Below, piece by piece: positions 46,641-55,405 of a DNA stretch of 64,000 nt; position 1 is the stretch's first letter, and each line of letters opens with the position of its first letter. The DNA lies in assembly GCF_003515775.1 (NCBI RefSeq), contig NZ_QWEI01000001.1:39840-103839 (forward strand), written 5' to 3'. A program made the translations under genes and the position numbers. The stretch is from Ureibacillus yapensis. Its GTDB lineage: Bacteria; Bacillota; Bacilli; Bacillales_A; Planococcaceae. Under the pieces are notes generated by a model. The model was not told the DNA's origin. It saw only the letters and a list, made by a program, of their open reading frames with translations, and ran no database searches.

Positions 46641-46754
46641 TCAATCTTCCTTTCCATTATCGATGATTGCGATAGCTTCTAATTCAATTTGAAATCCATA
46701 GTGAAATTGATTTGTAGGAACCACGGACCTTGCTGGCTTATGCTCACCAAAATA
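46641..46754 (-). pseudogene. Truncated ridA (C-terminal 37 codons only)
   Basis: The frame reads YFGEHKPARSVVPTNQFHYG followed by FQIELEAIAIIDNGKED and stop, a clear match to the last third of the RidA protein at 38698-39075, including the active-site arginine in KPARS. A TAA immediately precedes it, and no RidA-like sequence is found upstream of it before ltaE. The remnant has no start codon or ribosome site. Confidence 0.85.
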
Positions 46755-46882
46755 TTACTGTCTTTTCTTCTTTGTAATATTATTTTCTGTACCTCTAATG
46801 AAGCATAGAAAGATATTAATAGAACAACAAGCGATAGCAAACTATTCCTTTATTTACTCTCGCTTGCTGTCTTCAGAGCACC

Positions 46883-47923
46883 TTATATCATTTTATCTAA
46901 AGTTAATATGATTTCAGCAGCTTCCTCTGCTGCTGATTGATCAATTCCTTTATGGAAAACGAGCCGAACCGAATCATTTGATACAGGGCCAATCAATAGT
47001 CCCTTTTCTGCAGCCTTTTTACAAAACTCCAAAGCTATAACTTTTGTGTTTGTCAGGTATAAGTTCAAAATATTAGTTTGTACTTCCTTTTGCATATGAA
47101 TTTTAGTAAGTTTTCCATTCAGCTTGTTAAAAACATATTTTGCATTCTCAATATCTTCATATAGTCGCTCAAGATTGTTTTTTAAAGCATAGATTCCAGG
47201 AGCAGCAATTATCCCCGCCTGCCTCATGCCCCCGCCAAATAGTTTCCTTAATTCCCTGGCCCTTTTTATCATTTCTTTCGACCCGCAAACCAATGAACCC
47301 ACAGGAGCTCCTAATCCCTTGGAAATGCAGAACATTACTGAATCGACATATTGCGTGATGTCTTTAACAGCAACCTTTAGTCCTGCTGCAGCATGAAATA
47401 CTCTAGCGCCATCCATAAAAATTTTTGCCTCATGATGATCAGCAACCATTCTAATTCTTTTCATTTCTTCAACCGGAATAAAATAACCACCTTCATAATT
47501 ATGAGTGTTCTCAATACAAATTAGTTTTGCATTACTTTCATACAAAAGCTTGTCGATTGATTCAATATCCGGTGTCATAGTTTCATTCAATTTATATTTT
47601 ATAGGCTTTAAATGACCATATTTTTCATCAAATAAGATTTTTTCAGTTATCAAAATATGCTGTCGTTCTTCTACTAAAATGGAATCTCCTGGGTCAATCA
47701 TACTTAGTATGGCCAGAGTGTTTCCAAAGGTTCCAGTTGGAGTAAGTAGCCCCGCTTCTTTCCCAGTTAATTGTGCTGCCATGTCTTCCAGCTCATTAAC
47801 AGTCGCATCTTCACCTTTTCCGCTTCCATCTACTCTTCCGTCATCACCTAATTTTGCAGAAAGAATAGTAACCAACATTTCTTGATCAGGCATGGTTAGA
47901 GTATCACTTCTTAGGTCGATCAT
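46883..47923 (-). CDS. ltaE: Low-specificity L-threonine aldolase
   Basis: This fold-I PLP enzyme cleaves L-threonine and L-allo-threonine (and other L-beta-hydroxy amino acids) to glycine plus an aldehyde. The 346-residue sequence starts MIDLRSDTLTMP. It has HILITEK, the cofactor aspartate in MDGARVFHAA (171-174) and PLP lysine K202 in CISKGLGAPVGS. FGGGMRQAG is also typical. ATG 47923 follows AAGGGG. It is third in the operon, 36 bases after the preceding gene. Confidence 0.93.
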   Translation of the reverse strand: MIDLRSDTLTMPDQEMLVTILSAKLGDDGRVDGSGKGEDATVNELEDMAAQLTGKEAGLLTPTGTFGNTLAILSMIDPGDSILVEERQHILITEKILFDEKYGHLKPIKYKLNETMTPDIESIDKLLYESNAKLICIENTHNYEGGYFIPVEEMKRIRMVADHHEAKIFMDGARVFHAAAGLKVAVKDITQYVDSVMFCISKGLGAPVGSLVCGSKEMIKRARELRKLFGGGMRQAGIIAAPGIYALKNNLERLYEDIENAKYVFNKLNGKLTKIHMQKEVQTNILNLYLTNTKVIALEFCKKAAEKGLLIGPVSNDSVRLVFHKGIDQSAAEEAAEIILTLDKMI

Positions 47924-47959
47924 TATAATTCCCCTTTATTCTATTAAATTTCTGTTTAT

Positions 47960-49021
47960 CTAGCGGCTTCTCCCCCGGCTCGTTATTTCCACCCGATCAA
48001 TAATCTTGTCATCTCTAACAAAATAGATATAGTCATGAAGATTCATTGTTGTACAACAATGGCCGGGAATTATTGGGATCTTGTCTCCTACTTTTGCATT
48101 TAAAACATCGGCTGGTAATTTGGTATGTTCTTCGCTTACATTTATCTCTTCACAATTACATCCAGGAATTTGGGGCATAGCCTGATCTACACCAACAGAT
48201 TTTCTTCCAGTATCCATAATTACAAATTTCTCGTTTACCGTCATTACAGACGAAAGGACAAATAACGAGTGTTCATATTCGAGACCAAGTTTTCCATATG
48301 AGGCGTCCATAAAAGCGTAGCTTCCGACCTGTACATCTGTATAGACAGTATCAGCATTTCTAAATTGTACAGAACCCGTACTGACTCCGGTGACTCTTTT
48401 AACCAAAATTTGGTTCTCATTAAGAAAAGATATGATACTCTTTAAATAGTTTTCTTTTTCAATAGATACCTTCTCTCGAATTGTGAAGTCAAGCTCGTGA
48501 GAAATTTGACCAGCATAAGCTTGAATACCCTGAAATTCCAACCCTGGACTCTCCGCTATCTTATTGGCTAATGCTAAAACTTCCTCCTTGCTGTTAACAC
48601 CACAACGGTCGGCGCCAACATTACATTCAACAAGGCAATGAATGACCGTTCCATAAAAAGATGCTGCCGCCGACAAGTCGTCAATGTTCTTCTCGTCGTC
48701 GATACAAACAGTAAGATTACAACATCCTGCCAGACTAGCTACACGAGATATATTTTCTAAACTAGTCACCTGATTGGCTATCAGTATATTCTCTATACCA
48801 GCATGTGCAAGATCCCAAGCTTCTTCTGTTTTTGCACAACTAATGCCCTTTGCTCCAGCAGCTATCTGCATATGTGCGATTGTTGTACATTTTACTGATT
48901 TATAATGAGGAAACATGTCGATTTTGAATTTATTTAATCGTTGAGCCATTTTTTTTTGATTTCTCTCGAAAGCATCTAAATCTAGATATAAAGCTGGTGT
49001 TTCGAGTTGGGATATTTTCAT
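47960..49021 (-). CDS. Fold-III PLP enzyme, D-serine dehydratase / D-threonine or hydroxyaspartate aldolase family (paralogue 2)
   Basis: The 353-residue enzyme opens MKISQLETPALYLDLDAFER, with the PLP lysine in FPHYKSVKC near residue 41. GADRCGV and the C-terminal PGHCCTTMNLHD follow. The metal pair would be H321-x-C323. Overall motifs resemble D-threo-3-hydroxyaspartate and D-threonine aldolases, but those have Asp at the second position, so a dehydratase reaction is possible. It is second in the operon, directly after the transporter, and distinct in sequence from the gene at 44395. Confidence 0.85.
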   Translation of the reverse strand: MKISQLETPALYLDLDAFERNQKKMAQRLNKFKIDMFPHYKSVKCTTIAHMQIAAGAKGISCAKTEEAWDLAHAGIENILIANQVTSLENISRVASLAGCCNLTVCIDDEKNIDDLSAAASFYGTVIHCLVECNVGADRCGVNSKEEVLALANKIAESPGLEFQGIQAYAGQISHELDFTIREKVSIEKENYLKSIISFLNENQILVKRVTGVSTGSVQFRNADTVYTDVQVGSYAFMDASYGKLGLEYEHSLFVLSSVMTVNEKFVIMDTGRKSVGVDQAMPQIPGCNCEEINVSEEHTKLPADVLNAKVGDKIPIIPGHCCTTMNLHDYIYFVRDDKIIDRVEITSRGRSR

Positions 49022-49053
49022 AGTTTCCTTTCCCCCCGTAAAACTATTTCAAA

Positions 49054-50298
49054 TTATGCTTGTTCTACAATTTCTTCAGTTTTCACCTTCGCTAACGTGC
49101 GTTCTTCCCATTTAGAAACGCATATCGTACCAACTAGGTCGCCAAGGACATTGGAAGTAGTTGTTCCCATATCTATGAAGCGATAAAAACCTGCAATGAT
49201 ACCAACAACTTCAACTGGCATTCCAAAAGTCTCCACAATCACAAGCATTAAAACGATTCCTCCTCCAGGAACACCCCCACTAGCTGTACAAAGCAATGTT
49301 GCCACAATTACCATCTGAATAAATGTTCCAAGGTCGAAGGTCATTCCGTAAAGCTGACTGATATAAATAAGAACTGCAGGGTAAAGGATAGCACTACCAC
49401 CAGAGTTTATCTGACTCCCAAGGGTAAGCCCAAATTTTGCAATACGATCAGGAATATTAAAGGCTTCTTTTGCCGACTTAATCACTACAGGAACACTTGC
49501 TGAACTTGAGCAAGACGCCAGTGTAAACATCCAAACAGGTGTTGACTTCTTAAGAAACGTAAAAATATTCATTTTTGCAAATATCCAAAGAGAACCTCCG
49601 TAAACAATCAGCATGAGCAAGATAATGCCAACCCAGAATGTTCCTATAAACCCTGCGACTGAAGTAAAAATAGATAATCCGTACAATCCAAATGTATCGG
49701 CCATGAGGAAGAAAACACCAATTGGAGCAAGCTTAATAATCATTGTAATATAAAGGGAAATCATATCATTTATCGAGCGGAACCATTTCAGCACTACTTC
49801 CTTATTTTCCTTATTATTCATTTTGAGAATCGCTATGCCCAAGAAAATAGCAATGACCAAAGTCTGGATAACATTTCCACTAGAGAAACTTCCAAACATA
49901 TTATTAGAGAAAAGACCTGTAATAATAGATTGAATTGTAAGCTCATCAGGGTTTTGAATTTCTACTGCTGTAAGACCTTCCAAACTTACGCCTAACCCCG
50001 GTTTAATCAATAATGCAACGGCGATACCAATAATTGCAGCAAGAACCGTTGTAATTAAATAATAAATTAATGTCCTGATCGAAATACGTCCTAGACTTAT
50101 CGCATCTTCTTGGTCCGCAATCGCTGTAATCATCATACATAAAACAAGTGGTATGATAATCATCTTTATACAATCAAGCCAAATTGTTCCTATAAATTTG
50201 AACTGACCCATTGTTTCCCCGAAAACGATTCCAAAAATGGCCCCCAACACCATGGCAATAAGTGTCATTATGGTTGTGTTTTTAATTATTTTTACCAT
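49054..50298 (-). CDS. Dicarboxylate/amino acid:cation symporter (DAACS family)
   Basis: The 414-residue membrane protein has eight helices plus two re-entrant loops. The first re-entrant loop is SCSSSASVPVVIKSAKEAFN. The substrate and cation region is SQINSGGSAILYPAVLIYIS, and the second loop is CTASGGVPGGGIVLMLVIVE. Members carry glutamate/aspartate, C4-dicarboxylates or serine/threonine. The arginine typical of acidic-substrate transporters in the last helix is not evident in the segment IAGFYRFIDMGTTTSNVLGD beyond R in FYRFID. It is the first gene of the operon; ATG 50298 follows GAGGAGG. Confidence 0.9.
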   Translation of the reverse strand: MVKIIKNTTIMTLIAMVLGAIFGIVFGETMGQFKFIGTIWLDCIKMIIIPLVLCMMITAIADQEDAISLGRISIRTLIYYLITTVLAAIIGIAVALLIKPGLGVSLEGLTAVEIQNPDELTIQSIITGLFSNNMFGSFSSGNVIQTLVIAIFLGIAILKMNNKENKEVVLKWFRSINDMISLYITMIIKLAPIGVFFLMADTFGLYGLSIFTSVAGFIGTFWVGIILLMLIVYGGSLWIFAKMNIFTFLKKSTPVWMFTLASCSSSASVPVVIKSAKEAFNIPDRIAKFGLTLGSQINSGGSAILYPAVLIYISQLYGMTFDLGTFIQMVIVATLLCTASGGVPGGGIVLMLVIVETFGMPVEVVGIIAGFYRFIDMGTTTSNVLGDLVGTICVSKWEERTLAKVKTEEIVEQA

Positions 50299-50376
50299 TC
50301 TTCATTCCTCCTCTTTTTTTTACAGCCACCTTCTCTAAGAATGCTTGAAATGTTGCACCCCCTTTCAATAATTAAA

Positions 50377-50392
50377 AGCAAGTATCGTGCCA
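50377..50392 (-). promoter_or_regulatory. Sigma-54 promoter of the beta-hydroxy amino acid operon
   Basis: Minus strand TGGCACG-ATAC-TTGCT, a full match to the TGGCACG-N4-TTGCW consensus, preceded by T and followed by TTT. The predicted start is about 68 bases before the transporter ATG. Confidence 0.93.
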
Positions 50393-50544
50393 ACTCTATA
50401 AATTCTGATTTATCTTTTGCTAAATTGGCCTGTTCTAAAGTTTCAGCATTGTATTTAGATGAAGTCTTTTAATTTTTATGTTTACTTCTTTGTAACCAAA
50501 AAATATTTTGAGAATTAAAAAAAAATTGGCGTGTTTTATTTAAG

Positions 50545-50561
50545 TGAAACAATTTGTTTCA
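50545..50561. promoter_or_regulatory. Palindromic operator, probable activator-binding site
   Basis: TGAAACA-ATT-TGTTTCA is a perfect dyad with 7-base arms. It lies about 165 bases upstream of the sigma-54 promoter -12 element and 56 bases before the activator ATG. That is the usual place for an enhancer-binding-protein site, which may also autoregulate the activator gene. Confidence 0.65.
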
Positions 50562-50616
50562 TATTAGAACACTCAGAGCATACATTTAATTTATAAAGGT
50601 AAAAGGAGGGTTTTTT

Positions 50617-52527
50617 ATGAAGGAAAAATATATGGTGATATCTCCGTATAAAAAATTTGAAGAGGCAGTTAAAGAGATTGCAGCAGAATTTTCCTATGAA
50701 CCTCTCATTATAGATGGAGAAAAACTGGATAATAAATTTATAAATAAGCTAAATACTCTAGTAAATAATCATTACAAACCAGATGTAATAATAGGTCGAG
50801 GAGTCGTTACAACTTATGCCAGCAAGTTTTTTACAAGTGCTGCTGTTGTGCGCATAGAGCCCAATTTTACCGATATTTTATATGCATTAAGAACCGCTCG
50901 GCATCATGGAAATAAAGTTGGTATAATAGCATATTCATCAAAAGGAATTGACGAAAATATAGGTATCCTTAAAGAAATTCTTGATTACAAAGAGATTAGG
51001 ATTTATTTATTTGAGAATCAAATCGATATTGAAAATCAGGTTATAAAAGCAAAAAAAGACGAAATGGATTCAATCATTGGAGGAGGAACTATTGCTTATG
51101 AAATAGCAATGTCTCATCATCTTCCTGCTACTTTTATTGAGGTAAACCGTTCTTATATCTTAAATGCGATTGAACAATCTATATCCATTATTGAATCCAG
51201 GGAGAAAGATAGAGAGCTTTTAGATAATATTCTTTCGTTGATAAATTGCATGAATGAGGGATTATTAGCAACAAAGGACGATAGAGTGCTAATATCCAAT
51301 TTAAAGCTTGATAATATAATAAACATTCCTGTTAGTGAGTACTATAATCAAAATGTGAAGTCTTTAAATGAAGACATTGGCAATTTTATTAATCAAAAGG
51401 AATTAACAAAGGACATTATCAAGATAAACGGGAAAAACTATTTAGTTGAGAAATTAAATAATCAAGTGAGTTTTGCAGATAATATTATTATTTTTCATAA
51501 TGTAAGTGAGTTACAGGACAACGAGGTCAAAGTAAGAAGGAAACTACATGCTAATAAGTTTTTCGCTAAGGAAACTTTTAAAAATATAATTGGTAATGAT
51601 ACTAAAATAACAAATATTGTTAACACCGCATTGATTTTTGCAAAAACAGACGCTGAGGTATTAATAGAAGGGGAAACAGGTACCGGTAAAGAACTTTTTG
51701 CACAAAGTATACATAATGCCAGTTCAAGAAAGGATAATCCCTTCATCGCAGTGAATTGCGGAGCAATACCCGACCATCTTTTAGAAAGTGAATTATTCGG
51801 GTATGTGGATGGTGCCTTTTCAGGGGCAAAAAAAGGGGGAAAAGCAGGCCTATTCGAGTTAGCTCATAAAGGAACCATCTTTCTGGATGAGATTAATTCT
51901 TTGCCGTTTATTTTACAGGGCAAACTATTGAGAGTCATTCAGGAAAAAACATTAAGACGAATCGGATCGGAGACTGAGACCTTTATCGATATTAGAATTT
52001 TATCAGCTTCAAATAAGGGCATTGATTTACTCATTCAAAAAAATGAATTTAGATCCGATTTATTCCATAGAATCAATACTCTAACCCTTAAGATACCGAG
52101 CTTAAAAGAAAGAATTGACGATATTGGGTTACTTGCGAACTATTTTATAGATTTTTACTCTGAAAAATATGATAAAAAAATTCCTAAATTAAATCAAAAT
52201 GAAATCAATTTACTTAAAGGTTATGATTGGCCAGGGAATATTAGAGAACTAGAGAATGTTATTCACAGGTATGTTATTCTTTTCAATCAAACTAATAGAA
52301 ATGGTCTGACAAGTGATTTTATTTCAAACTACAACGTTACCCATCCTGAAAGCGTGGATGATTATTCTGGTATTATGATTAAAAAAGACAAATTAGAAAA
52401 TATGGAACGTGAAATTATCGTTGCCTTTTTAAATCAATATAAATGGAATCGAAAAGAAGTTGCTGAAAAATTAGGTATATCGAGAAGTACTTTATGGAGA
52501 AAGCTTAATAATAAGGAAAATAACTAA
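50617..52527 (+). CDS. Sigma-54-dependent activator with PrpR-N sensor domain
   Basis: The 636-residue product has four parts. A PrpR_N-type ligand-binding domain covers about residues 1-190 (VISPYKKFEEAVKEIAAEFS, PDVIIGRGVVTTY). A PAS-like region covers about 200-305. The AAA+ domain has Walker A GETGTGKE near 352-359, GAFSGA at 399-404 and Walker B IFLDEINSL. A Fis-type helix-turn-helix lies at the end (NRKEVAEKLGISRSTLWRKL). The sigma-54-contact loop is GAFSGA instead of the usual GAFTGA. It is divergent from the operon with the sigma-54 promoter and almost certainly drives it. The ligand may be a substrate or 2-oxo acid product. Confidence 0.95.
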   Translation: MKEKYMVISPYKKFEEAVKEIAAEFSYEPLIIDGEKLDNKFINKLNTLVNNHYKPDVIIGRGVVTTYASKFFTSAAVVRIEPNFTDILYALRTARHHGNKVGIIAYSSKGIDENIGILKEILDYKEIRIYLFENQIDIENQVIKAKKDEMDSIIGGGTIAYEIAMSHHLPATFIEVNRSYILNAIEQSISIIESREKDRELLDNILSLINCMNEGLLATKDDRVLISNLKLDNIINIPVSEYYNQNVKSLNEDIGNFINQKELTKDIIKINGKNYLVEKLNNQVSFADNIIIFHNVSELQDNEVKVRRKLHANKFFAKETFKNIIGNDTKITNIVNTALIFAKTDAEVLIEGETGTGKELFAQSIHNASSRKDNPFIAVNCGAIPDHLLESELFGYVDGAFSGAKKGGKAGLFELAHKGTIFLDEINSLPFILQGKLLRVIQEKTLRRIGSETETFIDIRILSASNKGIDLLIQKNEFRSDLFHRINTLTLKIPSLKERIDDIGLLANYFIDFYSEKYDKKIPKLNQNEINLLKGYDWPGNIRELENVIHRYVILFNQTNRNGLTSDFISNYNVTHPESVDDYSGIMIKKDKLENMEREIIVAFLNQYKWNRKEVAEKLGISRSTLWRKLNNKENN

Positions 52528-52943
52528 ATCTCCTTGATGAAGTACTGGTTTTATTAAAAGAAAGTCTTACAAGCATCCCTTCTATTATTTGTTTGAGTTC
52601 TAGTATATTTTTGCAACATAATTATAATATGAATACCCTCTGGTCAAATAATAAACAAGCCTGTACTTTTGAAGAAAAAACTTGGGAATACAATGAGATT
52701 TGATACACGGCTTGCTTACAATTTGATCAGCCTACCTTTTTTGTCGACATAGAAATCGTAGAATTTGAATGATTACTTCACTCAAACCATCTAAACATAA
52801 AAACTTCACTCACTTCTGATATGGTTCATCGTAAAAGGCTAATGAGGTTTTTAATTTCCAATAGATTGTTCTCATAAAAAATTGAGTGAATTTCAAAAAT
52901 AAACTAGAATATTAATGTTATATATTGGAAAAAGGGGTCGGGT
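52528..52943. other. Gap after the activator, no gene seen
   Basis: AT-rich sequence with no frame over about 40 codons that has a ribosome site. No clear terminator was found for the activator. Confidence 0.4.
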
Positions 52944-54026
52944 ATGAAATTAGCCATGAAGATTGTTTTATTTGTTGTCATAACATTGGTCAGTATCTTC
53001 TTATTGTTGTTGCTACTCAGGGAATTTAAGCAGTATCAGATTAACAAGGAATCCAAAAGAATTATCCAGAATGGAGGAATCAGTGAAGTTAAGGAATTAA
53101 CCATTGGTGGGATCTCTCAATATATTTTGGTAGATGGACAAAATAAAGAGAATCCTTTCATTATATTTTTGCATGGGGGTCCTGGGCAGCCCTTTCCATT
53201 TGGGGTGAGTTCACGAAATCAATTTCCGGTTATTACTGAAAAGTTTAATGCTGTCTATTTTGATCAAAGAGGTTCAGGGAAAAGTTATCATAAAAATATT
53301 GATCTGAAATCCATGAACGTTGAGCAATTCACTTCCGATGCAAATGAAGTAATTGATTTTGTACGTAAAGAATACAATCAGGAAAAGGTATACTTGGTTG
53401 GAATGTCCTGGGGCAGCATTATCGGATTGCATTTGGCAAATCGATATCCAGAAAAATTCTTTGGGTACATTGGATCGGATCAGATTGTCAATATGAAAGA
53501 AAGCCAAGTACTAGGCAAGCAATGGTTAAAGGAAATCGCAAAAGACGACCAGGAAGTGCTGGACAAAATCGAGTCCCTTGGAGAACCGCCCTATTATGGC
53601 GATGTAGAATCTAAATATAGCGACTTGATTAACAAGCACTATGGTTTCAACTATAAGGATGACCAAACGAAAGGTGCAAATATTCTTAAATTAGCAGGCA
53701 GATCGCTTGTTTCTCCGGACTATAGTTTGAAAGATATTTATGCAGGATTTTTTTCGGGTGCAACTTTCAGCTTGATCGATAGCAAGGAATTACAACAGGA
53801 AATTATTAATACCAATTATAATGATATGAGGATTTTTAAGACATCGATTTATTTGATTCAAGGAAAACATGATAAGGTAGCAAACTTTGACTTAGCAAAA
53901 GATTATTTCAATCGAATTGAAGCGCCGAAGAAAAAATTTATCACTCTTGAAAACTCGGCTCATATGCCCAATGAAGAAGATTTTGACGTTTTAATAGAAT
54001 CGATCGTCCAATTAAACGATCATTAA
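52944..54026 (+). CDS. Membrane-anchored alpha/beta hydrolase (proline iminopeptidase-like)
   Basis: The 360-residue product has an N-terminal hydrophobic segment (residues 5-26), so the enzyme is anchored or exported. An alpha/beta-hydrolase fold follows. The oxyanion HGGPG is near residue 76, FDQRGSGKS follows, the nucleophile serine is in GMSWGS near 151, and the terminal histidine is in NSAHMPNEED with an aspartate in GKHDKV. HGGPG and DQRGSGKS are typical of prolyl iminopeptidases and related S33 enzymes. The substrate is not defined. AAGGGG precedes ATG 52944. Confidence 0.82.
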   Translation: MKLAMKIVLFVVITLVSIFLLLLLLREFKQYQINKESKRIIQNGGISEVKELTIGGISQYILVDGQNKENPFIIFLHGGPGQPFPFGVSSRNQFPVITEKFNAVYFDQRGSGKSYHKNIDLKSMNVEQFTSDANEVIDFVRKEYNQEKVYLVGMSWGSIIGLHLANRYPEKFFGYIGSDQIVNMKESQVLGKQWLKEIAKDDQEVLDKIESLGEPPYYGDVESKYSDLINKHYGFNYKDDQTKGANILKLAGRSLVSPDYSLKDIYAGFFSGATFSLIDSKELQQEIINTNYNDMRIFKTSIYLIQGKHDKVANFDLAKDYFNRIEAPKKKFITLENSAHMPNEEDFDVLIESIVQLNDH

Positions 54027-54061
54027 TGAAATAAAGTTTTCTAATGGATACAAGGATTGCA

Positions 54062-54102
54062 AAAACAAACCCTAACTCCGAAACTGGAATTAGGGTTCGT
54101 TT
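54062..54102. terminator. Bidirectional terminator between convergent genes
   Basis: AACCCTAACTCC pairs with GGAATTAGGGTT (one G-U) around GAAACT, with flanking AAACA and CGTTTG runs. The hydrolase gene and the OFA transporter converge here. Confidence 0.75.
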
Positions 54103-54136
54103 GCGTATAAAGCATTCAGTTTTAATAATACCTCAA

Positions 54137-55405
54137 TTAGTTGATTGCCATTTCTTCTTTGCTATTTACTTCTTCACTTTCCAAGTATACCTTTTCAGGC
54201 TTAACCACGAAAATACTAATTAAAGTGGCCATCGTGAAAAGAGCCATAATGACATATAGCACCATGTCGTAGGATTGTGTCTTTTCCAGAACAAATGCAC
54301 TTAGCTGGTTGCCAGAAAGTCCTGCAAATGCCCAGGCAGATAAAGCTAATCCATGCACAGTAGAAATATGATCTAAACTAAAACGGTCGGATAATAGTGG
54401 CGGCAAAGATGAAAATCCACCACCGTACCCTGCATTTACGATACAAAGCATGGTGATAATAAGGATTGCCATAGAATTATTAATGCCATCAAAAACAATT
54501 GTTAATAAAATTGCTGCAATCGACGAAGAAAAAATAATTTTATAGATTGAGTTGCGGTCCTTCAACCGATCTCCCCATGATGAGAAAACGATTCGTCCGC
54601 CTGCATTGAAAATCGCTGTTAATGAACTGACTAAACCAATTGCCCCAAAACCAATGAATGCTAGGATTCCTTTTTCCTGTGAAATTAAAGCTAATCCGCA
54701 TGTAATATTAATATAGAACATCAACCAAATACCGATAAACGTTTTATTGGTTAATACTTTTCTATAACTAAAGCTTTGCGCTTGAACACTTTCTTCTTCA
54801 TAACCAGCTGGTTTTTTTAAAGTTAAGTGACCGATAGCCATCATTACTAAATAGATCCCTGCTAAAATATAAAACATTGTATAGATATTTGCGGGATTCA
54901 CCAAAAGGCCTTCATTATTTCGTTCTCCAAGCAGTTTTTCCATTAATGGACTGGCAATTACCTTCGCCAAGCCAAAACCGGCAACAGCAAGGCCGGTCGC
55001 CAACCCCTTTTGCTCCTTAAACCAAAGCATTAGGGTTTTTACCGGTGTTAAATAACCGATACCAAGCCCAATTCCCATCACAACTCCATAAGAAAGATAA
55101 ATACCAATCAATGACTTTTGATAAATAAAGAAACCAGTTCCCGCCATTCCTGCTATGAAAAATATTGCCGCGAGCATGGAAGACTTATGTATATCTTTTT
55201 CGACCAACTTTCCACCAAAAGCGGCAGACATACCCAGAACAAAAATAGCTATACTGAATGCCCATTCCACTTCACCAACAGATCTCCCGATATAAGAGGC
55301 AATATCACCCTTAAACAATGACCAACAGTAAACTGTACCGATACTGCAGTGAATCAATAAAGCAGGTATTACAGCCCGAATCCACTTATTATCAAACTTT
55401 TTCAT
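54137..55405 (-). CDS. OFA-family MFS transporter
   Basis: The 422-residue protein has 12 membrane helices of the oxalate/formate antiporter (OFA) subfamily of MFS. It opens IRAVIPALLIHCSIGTVYCW, a hallmark for the family, with GIGLGIGYLTPVKTLMLWF in helix 4-5 and NAGYGGGFSSLPPLL in helix 10. Members exchange monocarboxylates or dicarboxylates such as formate, oxalate or pyruvate. The substrate is not determined here. SD AAAGGAG precedes ATG 55405. It is monocistronic. Confidence 0.9.
   Translation of the reverse strand: MKKFDNKWIRAVIPALLIHCSIGTVYCWSLFKGDIASYIGRSVGEVEWAFSIAIFVLGMSAAFGGKLVEKDIHKSSMLAAIFFIAGMAGTGFFIYQKSLIGIYLSYGVVMGIGLGIGYLTPVKTLMLWFKEQKGLATGLAVAGFGLAKVIASPLMEKLLGERNNEGLLVNPANIYTMFYILAGIYLVMMAIGHLTLKKPAGYEEESVQAQSFSYRKVLTNKTFIGIWLMFYINITCGLALISQEKGILAFIGFGAIGLVSSLTAIFNAGGRIVFSSWGDRLKDRNSIYKIIFSSSIAAILLTIVFDGINNSMAILIITMLCIVNAGYGGGFSSLPPLLSDRFSLDHISTVHGLALSAWAFAGLSGNQLSAFVLEKTQSYDMVLYVIMALFTMATLISIFVVKPEKVYLESEEVNSKEEMAIN

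Noticed and set aside
49054..50298. Naming the DAACS gene gltP or sstT
   Set aside because: The substrate-determining residues in the last helix do not clearly match either the acidic-substrate or serine/threonine type, so only the family is stated.
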